Assembly (NCBI GenBank): GCA_030248195.1
Contig: JASAND010020134.1
Location: forward strand, 20,727 to 84,726
Source of the DNA: Trissonchulus latispiculum
Taxonomy: Eukaryota > Nematoda > Enoplea > Enoplida > Ironidae
DNA length: 64,000 nucleotides
Direction: 5' to 3'
The notes under the pieces are model-generated. The model ran no database searches. It was not told where the DNA came from and worked only from the letters and a program-made list of their open reading frames with translations. The translations under genes and the position numbers were made by a program. Shown here piece after piece: positions 1 to 14,959 of this stretch. Numbering within the stretch: the first letter of the stretch is position 1; every line of letters begins with the position of its first letter.

Positions 1-239
1 CTCGATTTTGGAGTTGGAAAGTATATACTCATAACGTGAAGCCTTTTCTTTTCAGTGGCGTTGAAAGTTGAAGTAAATATAGGAAATTTTTGTCCCGTGG
101 GACGCAGGTTGTCTTCCCATCCCGTCCCGTCCCGCGGGCTCCCGCTGCCCACGTCCATCTCTGCGGTATCTTAAGGGTATCAGTTGACTGTGGGCCGCGG
201 GCCGCGGCGGGTCGCTAAAATGGTACCTGCTTCTAGGGA

Positions 240-440
240 GTTGCGCTGGGGCCGTGTAACGGGGCCGGGGCCCGGGCCGGGCCGGGGCCGGCCCCGTTTC
301 GGCCCGGCCCCGCAAAATTTTTTAACGGCCCGGCCCCGTTGACTTTGGGGCCCGGGCCCGTTACACGGCCCCGGCGGCCCCGTGGGCCCCGACGGCCCCG
401 TAAGCCCCGGCGGCCCCGTGCGCCCCGTCGGGCCGTCAGG
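240..440. repeat. GGGGCC/GGCCCC inverted array
   Basis: GGGGCCGTGTAACGGGGCC at about 249 and its inverse near 350-378 flank GC-rich repeats. A run of CGGCCCCGT units follows to 435. It is the same repeat type as 1976-2135 and resembles the arms at 42657 and 62640. Confidence 0.75.
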
Positions 441-499
441 ACGTATATAATACACTTTATTATATATTTTCTGCTGTGCATATGGCTATTTCTTGGCGT

Positions 500-710
500 A
501 TGTAGTAGTGATATTTCAGGCAGCCTTTTTATTTCAGTTTCAGGCCGTTGCTCGTCGGAATTTCAGATTCAAATTCAGTTTCCGTTTCAGGTCTCATTTT
601 ATTTGATTTTCAGTTTCAGTTTCAGTTTTAGGTGCTGAAACTGAAATACGTACACTGACTGAAAATATTTTCAGTTTCAGTTTCAGGTGCTGAAACATCA
701 CTAGTATATG
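500..710. repeat. TTTCAG foldback
   Basis: TAGTGATATTTCAG at 505 and CTGAAACATCACTA at 698 are inverted. Between them are many GTTTCAG/CTGAAAC units. A related cluster of GCTGAAACTGAAAC units lies at 21075-21200 with ACTAGTGTTG/CATCACTACTAGT ends. Confidence 0.6.
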
Positions 711-1975
711 TAGCACAGCACACAATTCTCTGTAACGTGACGTTATGCCAGCCACAGATGGACGCGGGACGAAATTTTTCGGCCCGCCCCTCCGGCCCCG
801 AACTAAATTTGCTTGTTCCGTCCCGCGGGATCTCGTAGTCCCGCAAATTTGATAAATCCTATCCCGCAAAATCCCGAATCATTTTGTAATTATCTAATTA
901 ATTAAAATTAATAATAATTCAGTAATTCCTGTAAACTTTTGAAATATAAAAAACTTTCTGTTTTACAATGCTTCACGTTCCCTATTTTCTGTTAGTTATT
1001 TTGAATATATAATTAGATATTTAAATAAATTACTATTATTGCTAAAGAAATTAATTTAAATAAAATGTAATAATATATACTATATTAAATTTAGACTTAG
1101 AGATATTCCAGTTTTTTTGATCGAACCAGAAGCTTTTTGTTTCCATTTCAGCAAGGTTTGCTTAGAAAAGTTGATAGGTAGGAAAGTTAAAGTTCGTCTC
1201 TGATCTATTTAGAAAACTAATCTCAATTCCGTTTGTTGATATTTCGTTAGTTTCACTAGTCCAATAGGAGTTAATGTCGCAAGATAATGTTGTATTGTAA
1301 AGAAATCAAAGCGTATACTGTAAACTTATTTTGAACTATTGACAAATTAAAATCAGAAAACCAATTTTAGATTATTATTTTGCGCGAAACGATCGCGAAA
1401 TGATTGACTTGTCACTAGTTATTTCTTTTGATATCGAACTGAAATTATTTTTTAAATACCTAAGTAAAGGTTTCTGATTTCTTACCAGGCGCTAGTCTTC
1501 CCTTCCCTTAGCATACAAAATAACAAAGTAGCACAACTACAGTATTTGGTTCAGCAATACAACCTACGTTCTTCCTACTTCATTCCAAATTATGGAAAAG
1601 CCAAACATTTATTGTAATTTCATGATTCGCCTGTCAAACGCTAACTACTTAATTCCCTAATACACCTATGTGTAGCTCCTAAGCAACACTGGTGCTCAAA
1701 ACTCCGCAACCGCTTAGATTGCTGACAGGGAAAGACTGTGTGTAGGCTGTCAGTTCTGCTGCTTAAATATTGTATAAACCTAATTTACATAATTTGAGCA
1801 CAAAAATCTTGCCTAAGCTGTGCTGAACTGCTGAAGATAGGACTTCTGAATAGGGAAATGACTCACACACAATGTACCAAACATAGGATCCGAATGAAGC
1901 ATAAAGACTGCCAGTATGAGGTATATTGCCAATACTCTTGCAAAGGGGTAAGCAAAAGGCTGTTAAATGGAGTCT

Positions 1976-2135
1976 GGGGACGCTGGGGCCGTCGGGGCCG
2001 CCGGGGCCGGGGCCGTGTAACGGGGCCGAGGCTTGGGGCCGTGTAACGGGGCCGGGGCTTGGGGAGCCGGCCCCGCACTTTGGGAAGGCCCCGGCCCGGC
2101 CCCGGCCCCGTAATTTGGCTAACGGCGCAACCCTA
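1976..2135. repeat. GGGGCCG array ending in a TAGGGTTG-type tip
   Basis: GGGGCCGTC, GGGGCCGCC and CCGTGTAACGGGGCC units end in AACGGCGCAACCCTA, which is the inverse of a terminus like that of the hAT-like element at 42652. The other end is not evident. Confidence 0.6.
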
Positions 2136-2349
2136 CAACTCTGTTGCAACGTAATGCCCGCGTCAGCATACGTGTATCGACAAACATTTTTATTCCATCA
2201 TACAGAAAAAGAAGTGTGAGAAGACCGACATCCGAAAATTTGCCGAAAAATTGGCTCCAACTGTATCTATTTAAAATAAAGAAAAACAGCAAAATTTTAG
2301 CAATGTTTCGGGATTTGCAAAAAAAATTCCCTTCTGGGCTCGAAAACTG

Positions 2350-2627
2350 CACGTTGGCCGCCCGTTGGCCGTTGGACGTTGGCTGTTGGCTATTGGCCGG
2401 TCAATGGCCGTTGGTCGGCCAACTACCAAAGTCCAGCCAAGCCAATTGGCTTTGCCGACAAAAAATCCGGCCAACGCCCCACACTAGTCGCTACACGTAT
2501 GTTGACGTGCTGGTGCTGTGCTGCTGACGACCAAGCCGATTGACCCAGAAACTCTCTGCCAACGGCCAATGGCTTGACCGGCCAATAGCCGGCCATTATC
2601 AGCACCGGCCAACGCCCAACACTAGTT
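2350..2627. repeat. TTGGCCG foldback array
   Basis: GTTGGCCG-type units at 2353-2425 are mirrored by CGGCCAA units at 2560-2620. CCGGCCAACGCC followed by ACACTAG occurs at both 2471 and 2607. Smaller patches of the same motif are at 4555-4590 and 45358-45415. Confidence 0.6.
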
Positions 2628-6954
<4,327 letters not shown>

Positions 6955-6994
6955 GGTCTCCCTGTGGATTGGGCTCGCGAAAGGTGGTCCCTAT

Positions 6995-7457
6995 GGGATC
7001 TTTTCAGAATAACCATCCCCCCGATCCAGATTCCGCAAAACTTAACCAAATGAGCCAAAATTTGGTATGGATATGTTTTCGACCACGTTAAGTTCAAATG
7101 TCGCAAAAGTTTTTGATTTAGCAAAACTCGATTTTTTCGATTCGTAAGGGGGGACCAAGCTAAATATGAAAGCTTATACTGAGCTAACGAAGAACTGAAT
7201 CGAAAAATAGACTTCAGATCCATGTTCTACGACCCCGAAAACCCCTATATACATCTTTTCAGCAAAATCGAAGACAAAAATTATTCGGTTTCTCTTGGTC
7301 CCCCTTAGAAATCGAAAAAAATCGAATTTCGTGAAATCGAAAAATTTCGCGATATTTGAACTCAGCGTGGTCGAAAACATACCCACACCAAATTTTAACT
7401 CATTTGGTCAAGTTTCAAGGATTTTGAGCACTGGTGGGGGTAATCGAGATAAGACCT
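6995..7457. mobile_element. Foldback element, same family as 18776-19769
   Basis: The left arm (GATCTTTTCAGAATAACC, ATGAGCCAAAATTTGG, CGATTTTTTCGATTCG) is inverted at 7265-7457 (CCAAATTTTAACTCAT, GGGGGTAATCGAGATAAGACC). No clear target duplication was found, so the ends are approximate. Confidence 0.65.
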
Positions 7458-9088
7458 CCATTTTCATTTCTGTTAAACCCTAACGGTTCAAATCCAAAGC
7501 TTTGAAAATTCAAGGAAAGATTCAAGTCTTTATCGAGTGGAAGTAGAATTGAAAATATTTTGCAAAATTTTGGGAATCCGCCACCCAAGGAGTATAGTTT
7601 ATTTGCAGACTCACACTTTTAACAAGAGTTTTGCAAGAAGACAAGAAGGTTTAAGTGAAGGTACAATAGATTATTTGCACAAGTTACTTCAGGGGAGGAG
7701 TTAAAGCATTTTGTTACTCAGATTTCCTGCTTAGAAGGTTAAAATTGTTAGGTGGTCCCTCCAATTGTTTACCCATTTTCCGTTTCTGTTTGGAGACACA
7801 ATTTCTACAAAGGCTTAAAATTTGTCACCGGTTTAGGGGCATTAAGTGATTGCTAAAATTTTTAGTGAATGAAAATGGACTCAGAAACGTAGCTATTATT
7901 TAGACAGACAGGTATGGGAGAATTTATTTACGTATTTAGACTGTTCAGAAACCATTAGACAATGGAGGAAACACAGGTTTTTCTGTTTACCCTACAGATG
8001 GTCTTAGAGTCATCCCTGTAAATCCTCTTTTAGGAAAAATAAATAAAAATCTTATGTTTCCCCCAAAATTTTGGCACCTTCACCAAATATATTTACTCAA
8101 AGAATTGTGATATTAACTCCTCCCAGACCAGCTTGGTGGAGCTACTTTTAAGTTTATCCCTTATGTAAAGTTCAGTAGCCAAATTTACGTTTTGACTTAA
8201 CACTTAGCTGCTTATTCAGCCATTTGTTGGGGTTAGAGGCGTAAATATTACAGCTTTTCGATTAAATTTGAACAGCGGATTATGCAGAAAAAATAAAATT
8301 TTAACTTCCGGGCGGGAGGGTGACAGTTGAAGAAATTTTGTCCGAACTCTCGTTTTTGCAAGTGAACAGCAATGACAAGTGGACAATTTCAGTCATTAAT
8401 TTCATAAAATCGTAACATTCACAGTTTCGAAAACTCAGAAATCTTAGAAAGCTTTCGAGCATGTCTTATTATTTGGACGTCTTTTCAGGCACAAGTCAAA
8501 ACGATAGTCTAAGCGACCATGTTTGCATGATGAATTAAAGAATTTTGTGCAATGAGATGAGTACAGCATGCCATGACTTTTACTGAACTGTGCCTTCAGC
8601 AACCAGCACTTCGCTCGCTACAAAGAAAATACATAGTGTTCAAAAGTTTGAATGTCAGCACTATGGTGATGTTTTCTCACGAAATTTCCAAGGATGGAAA
8701 GAGGATAAAACGTCACAGAAGATAATAACTTTTAACAAAAATTTTTACAAATTGAAGAATTATTCATGACAAAATTTCAAAACAAGACTTAAACATCTTA
8801 GAGCTTTTGAATTTTTGAAAAACTAATCTCTCATGAAAGAAACTTCGTTACTCAATTTCTTACAATTTTTTGATCTCTGGAATAGCTCAATAATATTTCA
8901 GATTTGCATGATTTTTTGCGGTCGTTGTGTAACCAGGTCTTGCGTTTGGCAATAATTTATATAGGTGCAATTTGAGATATATATATGTTTCAGTTACGTA
9001 AGATCAACAAAATAACTAGGGATTAAATTTGTACTAATTATAATTACATATATGCTGTGTATTAAATTCCAAAACATGCACATATGTA

Positions 9089-9757
9089 GGTTCCCTATCA
9101 AAACGTCTACAGTCAAAACGTCTAACGTTCATAACGTCTACCGACGAAACGTCTAACGACGAAACGTCTACTGACAAAACGTCTAATTTTTCTAAAATTG
9201 TGTCACACGTTCAAAACGTCTAAACTTTCCCTCTAAACTAAACTGTCCCAAATACACTTCTTATTTTCTACATTAGCTTCAGTATTCGACTAGTCATTGA
9301 CTATTCACTGATTAATTACTGAATACTGTTTACTGACTGTCAGTAAAGATGGTGCAGATTTCACTGATTACTTTCACTGATTACTTATATATTAATTTTA
9401 AGCACAAGCTCTAAAATTTCTAGAATTGAAACGTGTAATATAAATTGTACATTTTATAAATATTCTCAAGCCATTTGCTCACCCTAGGTTTTCAGAAATA
9501 TTTAAAAACTAAACAAATTTAAAATGAAACAATAAAATAGACGTAGAGTTTAACTTAATGTGATTTTAAAACATTTACTTAAAAATAACACTAAACCTGA
9601 TTAGCTTTCTTTAAACATGATTTTAGACGTTTTGAACGTGTGGTACAACTTTAGAAAAATTAGACGTTTTGTCGGTAGACGTTTCGTCGTTAGACGTTTC
9701 GTCGGTAGACGTTATGAACGTTAGACGTTTTGACTTTAGACGTTTTGAACGGACACC
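9089..9757. mobile_element. Foldback element with AAACGTCTA repeat arms
   Basis: Seven AACGTCTA units at 9099-9222 are mirrored, in the same order with the same spacers (AGTC, ACGTTC, CGAC), by seven TAGACGTT units at 9622-9752. The tips GGTTCCCTATCAAAACG and its partner GGTGTCCGTTCAAAACG are similar but not identical. The 400-bp loop has no coding frame of note. No target duplication was found. Confidence 0.75.
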
Positions 9758-9801
9758 ATTTTAGGAGAGAAATCAATTTATCATTTCAAAGTTATAACGA
9801 G

Positions 9802-10538
9802 TAAAGCCCGGTTCACGATGCCAAAGCACAATCGCGAAAAGCACAGGTCACGTGACACAGAAATTCAAATTCAAAAATCAATAGCCAACACTGCGAAAGG
9901 TATTATGATTAGCGAATTAGGATCTCTTTAACTTACCCCCCCCAACGAAAGTTGGTCAACTTCAAAGGCTTATTGCAAGAGATCAACAGAGCTTTAGAGC
10001 ATGATTTATGCATCGTTGGAATGCTCGAGATATGCTCTATTTAATAGTGTAAAGCAGTTTGCTGTCGCTTGCTGCTATAAAAAGCTAAGTTTAAAAGACA
10101 ACAAAAATTACCGCTTTTTGCAATTTTTGGTAGTCTTTAAGCTTAACTTTTTATAGCAGCAAGCGACAGCAAACTGCTTTACACTATTAAATAGAGCATA
10201 TCTCGAGCATTCCAACGATGCATAAATCATGCTCTAAAGTTCTGTTGATCTCTTGCAATAAGCCTTTGAAGTTGACCAACTTTTGTTGGGGGATAAAGTT
10301 AAAGAGATCCTAATTCGCTAATCATAAAACCTTTCGCAGTGTTGGTTATTGATTTTTGAATTTGAATTTCTGTGTCACGTGACTTGTGCTTTTCGGATTG
10401 TGCTTTTGCATCGTGAACTATGTGTCTCCAGTCTCCTGAGCACAAAGCACAAAGGACTGTCTTCTGAGCGCTGAGCACAAAGCACAGAGCACATAAGGCA
10501 AAAGCACAACTCCATAGTCCATCGTGAACCGGGCTTTA
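9802..10538. mobile_element. Palindromic element (outer), TA-flanked
   Basis: The ends TAAAGCCCGGTTCACGATG and CATCGTGAACCGGGCTTTA are inverted. The arms run through GTCACGTGAC, AATTCAAATTCAAAAATCAATA and GATTAGCGAATTA to the centre, where a second palindrome is inserted. TA at each edge fits a Tc1/mariner-type target, which is weak evidence because TA is self-complementary. Confidence 0.75.
9920..10310. mobile_element. Palindromic MITE inserted at the exact centre of the outer palindrome
   Basis: 391 bp, starting GGATCTCTTTAACTT and ending in AAGTTAAAGAGATCC, with long near-perfect arms meeting near 10115. Removing it and one TA leaves GATTAGCGAATTAATTCGCTAATC-type symmetry at the outer centre. 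Independent copies without the outer arms lie at 52716-53090 (whole) and 47745-47856 (half). Confidence 0.8.
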
Positions 10539-10539
10539 A

Positions 10540-11795
10540 GATTTGTAGTCAGAAGCTGAAAATAGACTTCAGAAGTTTTCGTGTTCTGGCACCTGGAAAA
10601 CCCGAACAACTTGCAGTTTGCACCATTTATTGTCTAACATCTACGATTCTACGAGCCTAAGATATTCCGAAATTAAGCAGTTGAAGCTTTTATTGGGCTT
10701 TGCTTTGTAGTCAGCAGAGCGAAGTGTGTAGTACCGTAGTACCGTTTATGTGAAATTCAGCAGATCTTAAGGGGATGCCAACTGTTAACTACTGTTTACA
10801 GCAATTTACCGCCTAGTGCATTAAACATTAAGTTAGACTTAAACAGACTTTGACAGAGAGGTAAAAGTTTTAGACATTTCTCCCGTCAAATTTCGGTCAT
10901 CTATTATGGGAATATTTTAGTGAAATCTCTGAAATAAATAAACTGCCTTTCCGAGTTTGTCATTTAACACGAAAAATGATTAAAGTATGTTAACTGAATG
11001 TCAAAGCAAATCTACGTTAAACAAGGTTTTCTTGCATTGACAACACCACGGATTAACCTATTACTGTGAAACTTTAAAATCTAACATTCAAATTAAATCA
11101 CTGTTTAAACGTTTTAAAGTTTTAAATGCTAAAAAGTTCCTTTTGATTACGGATACAAGAAAACTTGTCCGAAACAAGGTAGCGTTGACGAGTTGGAATC
11201 GATTTTGGCGTCAAAATTTGCAACCAAATCGGAATTATTTGTTTTAAACCGAGCAGGGGGGATAAAAACAGAGTCTACAGCAATTTTTCCGCAATGAAAC
11301 TGCAATTTCTACCAGTTTTACAACTTTTAAGAGCATTTAATACCTACCAACAACGGTTGGAGCTGACCGAAGAAATCCTTTTATAGTCCAGAATTTTGGG
11401 ACAAACTACTAAAATTCTCAATTTCTTTCCGAATTTGTGTGCAATTATCAAAATGTTTAAAACCGTTTAAAGTAATTTTGTACTGATAACGTTCACATAG
11501 ATACAGGCTGAGAACAATGCCGTTACTGAATCGGGGCGGAGCTATGGGGCTACCGTAATCTGTCTGAATTTGATTGCCTTGCAGAAGTGAGCTGACTTCT
11601 GATTGGCTGTTGGCACTTGAATGAAATCTGAAACGATTTGCACATTTTAGCGATGACACGCGTTTAAACAGATTGTGTTGTTCTCAGTTTAATTCTGTTT
11701 TAGTCGGAAGCAGTGACTCAAATACCTAAATGATACTTATCTGTTAAGCTGAGCATTTACGGTTTCTCTTGATTCAAACGGATTGCTTATATATC
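10540..11795 (+). other. Upstream region of the homeobox gene
   Basis: This 1.25-kb AT-rich stretch separates the 9802-10538 palindrome from the goosecoid-class start codon. I see no repeat or exon in it. It presumably holds the promoter, but no TATA box or initiator can be assigned with confidence. Confidence 0.3.
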
Positions 11796-14700
11796 ATGAA
11801 TTTTCCCGGCGCTCCTAATCCCTACTGTTTCGCCAATCCGGAATATTTTCGGAGTTACTTGTCGGCTCTGACTTCGTCCGCCGCCGCTTCCAGTACCCCA
11901 TTTTCCATAGACAATATTTTGTCGGGCAATTCCAGACTTAGCGCTCCGCCGGGGAGCACAGGAGCTCCTTCTGCGCCTCAAACGAGTCCCATCTCCACCT
12001 CTCGACTCCCAGGTCCTCTTCCGGGCTTTTCTGCCCTTCCCTGGCCCCCTTCAGTCTACCCGACACCTGAAGTTTTGGGTAAGCTGAACAGAGTCTCTTA
12101 GATGATTCTTTGTCGTCAAAGTATGCTAATTAACTTAGAGATACTGTAGAGGCCTTGCTGGCACTTTGTGTGTGTAACAGTAATTGTTTACTCATTTTAT
12201 GTGAATTATGTATATTAATACATGACTTAGGCTTAACTATCATCAGCAGTAATTAATCTTGTCTATAAATCTCCACAAATTAAAGTTTAATTTGGAAAAA
12301 CTATATCTAAAAAGTATAAAACTATAAAAACTATATAAACCAGTTTATCAAGGATATTAGGTTAACTGGCTAAAAATCTGTAAAATTGTAATTTCTTAGC
12401 AAGCGATCAGTAGCATCGCTAAACTATTTATAATTACCTGAGCCAGGTACATTTTCGACGTGTGCTACTAAGGCACATAATGTTCAAAAATTTAGCAAAA
12501 TTATCAAGTCCCACACAATGGAGGATTTTCAGGTAGCGTATTAGGTTTAGCACGTCAGTTTGCAACTCTAATAAGATCTCAGCAATGATAACAACTGACA
12601 GACCTTTCCAATTTGTATGTGATAATAAAGTTTTAAAAGTTATACAATTGTATCAATTTATGAGGTAAACCTATGTTATGTAATAAATCCAGGACTCCAA
12701 ACGCGTAATGCTTTACGGGTCTTGTCTTATTCCCCACCACTCAAAGTCCTTGAAACTTCACCAAATCAGCCAAAATTTGAGTTTTCGACTACACTAAGTT
12801 CAAATATCGCAAAATTTTTCGATTTCGGGAAATCAGATTTTTTCGAATTCTAAGGGGTGACCAAGGGAAACCAACAAATTTGTTGACTCGATTTTGCTGA
12901 AAAATTGTATATAGGGGGTTTCGGGGTCATAAACCACAAATTTGAAGTCAGTTTTCTCGATTCGGCTTTTCGTTAGCTCAGTATATATAAGCTTTAAGCT
13001 TACGAAGTAAGCTTATACTGATCTTACGAAAAGCTGAATCCAAAACGGACTCCAGATTCGTCTTCTACAATTTCGAAAACCCCTGTTGTCAACTTTTCTT
13101 CTAAATCGAAGATAAATATTTTTCGGTTTCCCTTGGCCCCTTAGAAATGGAAAAAATCTAATTTCGCGAAATTGAAAATTTTTGATATTTGAACTCAGCC
13201 TAGTCGAACACATACCCATACCAAATTTTGGCTAATTTTGTCAAGTTTTAAGGATTTTGAGTGGTGGGGGGTATAATCGAGACAAGACCCTGCATTACTA
13301 CATAAGTTTCCTGTGTCCTAAGCAAGTATATAATCAAAATAACAACTTAAGACAAATTTTTCACTAATTTTTAGTTTTTGGAGCAGACAGAATAAACATT
13401 CTGTTGGTTTACAATTTACCATGATTCTTAGGAGTAAATTTCCATGGTATTCATGACTTGAGTTTCCTAATTATCTGGTAGTCTGTATTCCTCAAAATTC
13501 TTTATTCTCTATAGCTTTTTCTCTTTTTAACAGTTTTATGTTTTATTTATGTATTACAACTAATTTTTTAAATTTCAAATTTCTAACTATGTGCAATATA
13601 AGTTTTTGTTTCAGCCGCAGCCTACAAATCTACCTTGGGATTATCAGCCCTTTATGGCCCAGGTCTACTGCCTGGTATGGGTGCCAACTTCTTTGCTTTT
13701 GGTGGGAAGCGGAAACGTCGGCACCGAACCATTTTCACAGAAGAACAGTTAGCTGAGCTGGAAGCTACTTTTCAGAAAACTCATTATCCGGATGTGTTGC
13801 TTCGGGAACAGTTAGCCTTGAAAACTGAGCTAAAAGAGGAACGCGTCGAGGTATGTAATGTTTTCTGCTTTCACCTTTTAAAAGCACTTGACTTTTTAAC
13901 TAAAAATAAGGAATATATGGTCGGGCGCCTGCCAAATCCGCGAAAAGTCGTCGTGGGATAGATCCCCACCGGAGGTCGAAATTATCGGACCTTCTGTTGC
14001 ACATGACCTTCTTCATCATTCTTCTTTGTTGCTGATACATTTCCATCAATGAAGTTTGGAAACTTTTAAATGCATTTCTCTGTATACGCAAGGATGTACG
14101 CATATCCTGTTTACATTTTTGTTCCTCAGAAATCGATTTTAATTTGGGTGTCACGGGGTGAGCACCCCTTCTCCGTTCAGGTTTTGAACCCCCACCCCAC
14201 CCTACCTCATTCTACACCCGCCTACTGTTTTGAGCATTTCCTCATCCTCATCATCATCACCTGGAAATGTTCCCAAAGTTCCAAATTTTTTGTTTGTTCA
14301 AAATCTTTAACATTTTTTGACGTCAGCGGAATAGAATTTTCTTTACTTTACTTTCCTCATATCCTTCCTCATATCTTTATTATGTGCTTTTTCAGTTCTT
14401 GGTAAAATTAGCAACTTTTACAGTTCTTACAGTTGCTGTTTATTTTAAAAAAGGGGTATGTATTTACATTATTTTGTTAGTATGAATTTTTACAGCGTTT
14501 GATGTAACAGATTCGAAGACGCATCATTCGACTGTCTGTTCTTATTTAGGTTTGGTTCAAGAATCGTCGTGCTAAATTTCGGAAAATGCAGCGAGAAGAG
14601 CAAGAACGACGAAAGCGGGCAGCGGATTGCAGTTCGGATTTGACCATAGGATCCTCGTCCTTAGGGAAAGATGGACCTGATGGGATCACATCCTTAAGTC

Positions 14701-14945
14701 CGACTTCCGGTGAACAATCAGCGGAGTCGGACGATTTTTGTGGCCAAAAAACTGACCCGGATTCTGAAAGTGACAACGAGTTTCTATCTGATAGTGAATC
14801 CGAAAAGTCGTTTCCAAATTCACGGAAACGATTTAAACCGGATCCCTCCAATCTGAGTTCTTCTGTGGTTGTTGGTCAGGCCAGTTCCACCAGCAGGGAA
14901 TTGACGGATGAAGTTCCGGAAGGACTGAAACGTTCGGATACCTAG
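11796..14945 (+). CDS. gsc: Goosecoid-class homeodomain transcription factor (3 exons)
   Basis: Exons 11796-12078, 13615-13850 and 14550-14945 are bounded by GT/AG, keep frame and give 304 residues. The start is the first ATG in the open frame; upstream only a TTG is available. Residues 36-42 read FSIDNIL, the goosecoid-type eh1 motif that recruits Groucho/TLE co-repressors. The homeodomain spans residues 128-187 and begins KRRHRTIF; recognition-helix Lys50 (WFKNRR) is the goosecoid/bicoid-type residue that prefers TAATCC sites. Intron 2 falls between homeodomain positions 46 and 47, a position known in paired-class genes. Position 56 is Phe, where most paired-class proteins have Trp. The C-terminal ~100 residues are Ser/Asp/Glu-rich and probably disordered. 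In the family this is a nuclear repressor of axial patterning; the function here is inferred from family. Intron 1 (1536 bp) contains a foldback transposon. Orthology to gsc rather than another K50 class rests on the eh1 motif plus homeodomain. Confidence 0.93.
12717..13290. mobile_element. Foldback element in goosecoid intron 1
   Basis: The ends GGGTCTTGTC and GACAAGACCC are inverted. The flanks TGCTTTAC (12709-12716) and TGCATTAC (13291-13298) are a near-perfect 8-bp duplication. Inner arms match the family at 18776-19769 (CCAAATTTTGGCT pair; palindrome AAGCTTACGAAGTAAGCTT at the centre near 12997). It lies wholly within the intron. Confidence 0.78.
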
Positions 14946-14953
14946 AACAGCTA

Positions 14954-14959
14954 AATAAA
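14954..14959 (+). terminator. Polyadenylation signal AATAAA of the goosecoid-class gene
   Basis: AATAAA lies 8 bases after the stop codon of the homeobox gene. That would give an unusually short 3' UTR, so a more distal site may also be used. Confidence 0.45.

Noticed and set aside
9099..9222. CRISPR-like regularly spaced repeats
   Set aside because: The units are short and degenerate, inverted in a second array, and lie in a eukaryotic foldback element.
11381..11659. Minus-strand 92-codon frame upstream of goosecoid
   Set aside because: No recognisable domain, and amino-acid content is that of random AT-rich DNA.
14070..14405. 111-codon frame in goosecoid intron 2
   Set aside because: It lies between well-defined splice sites and has no motif; normal intron noise.
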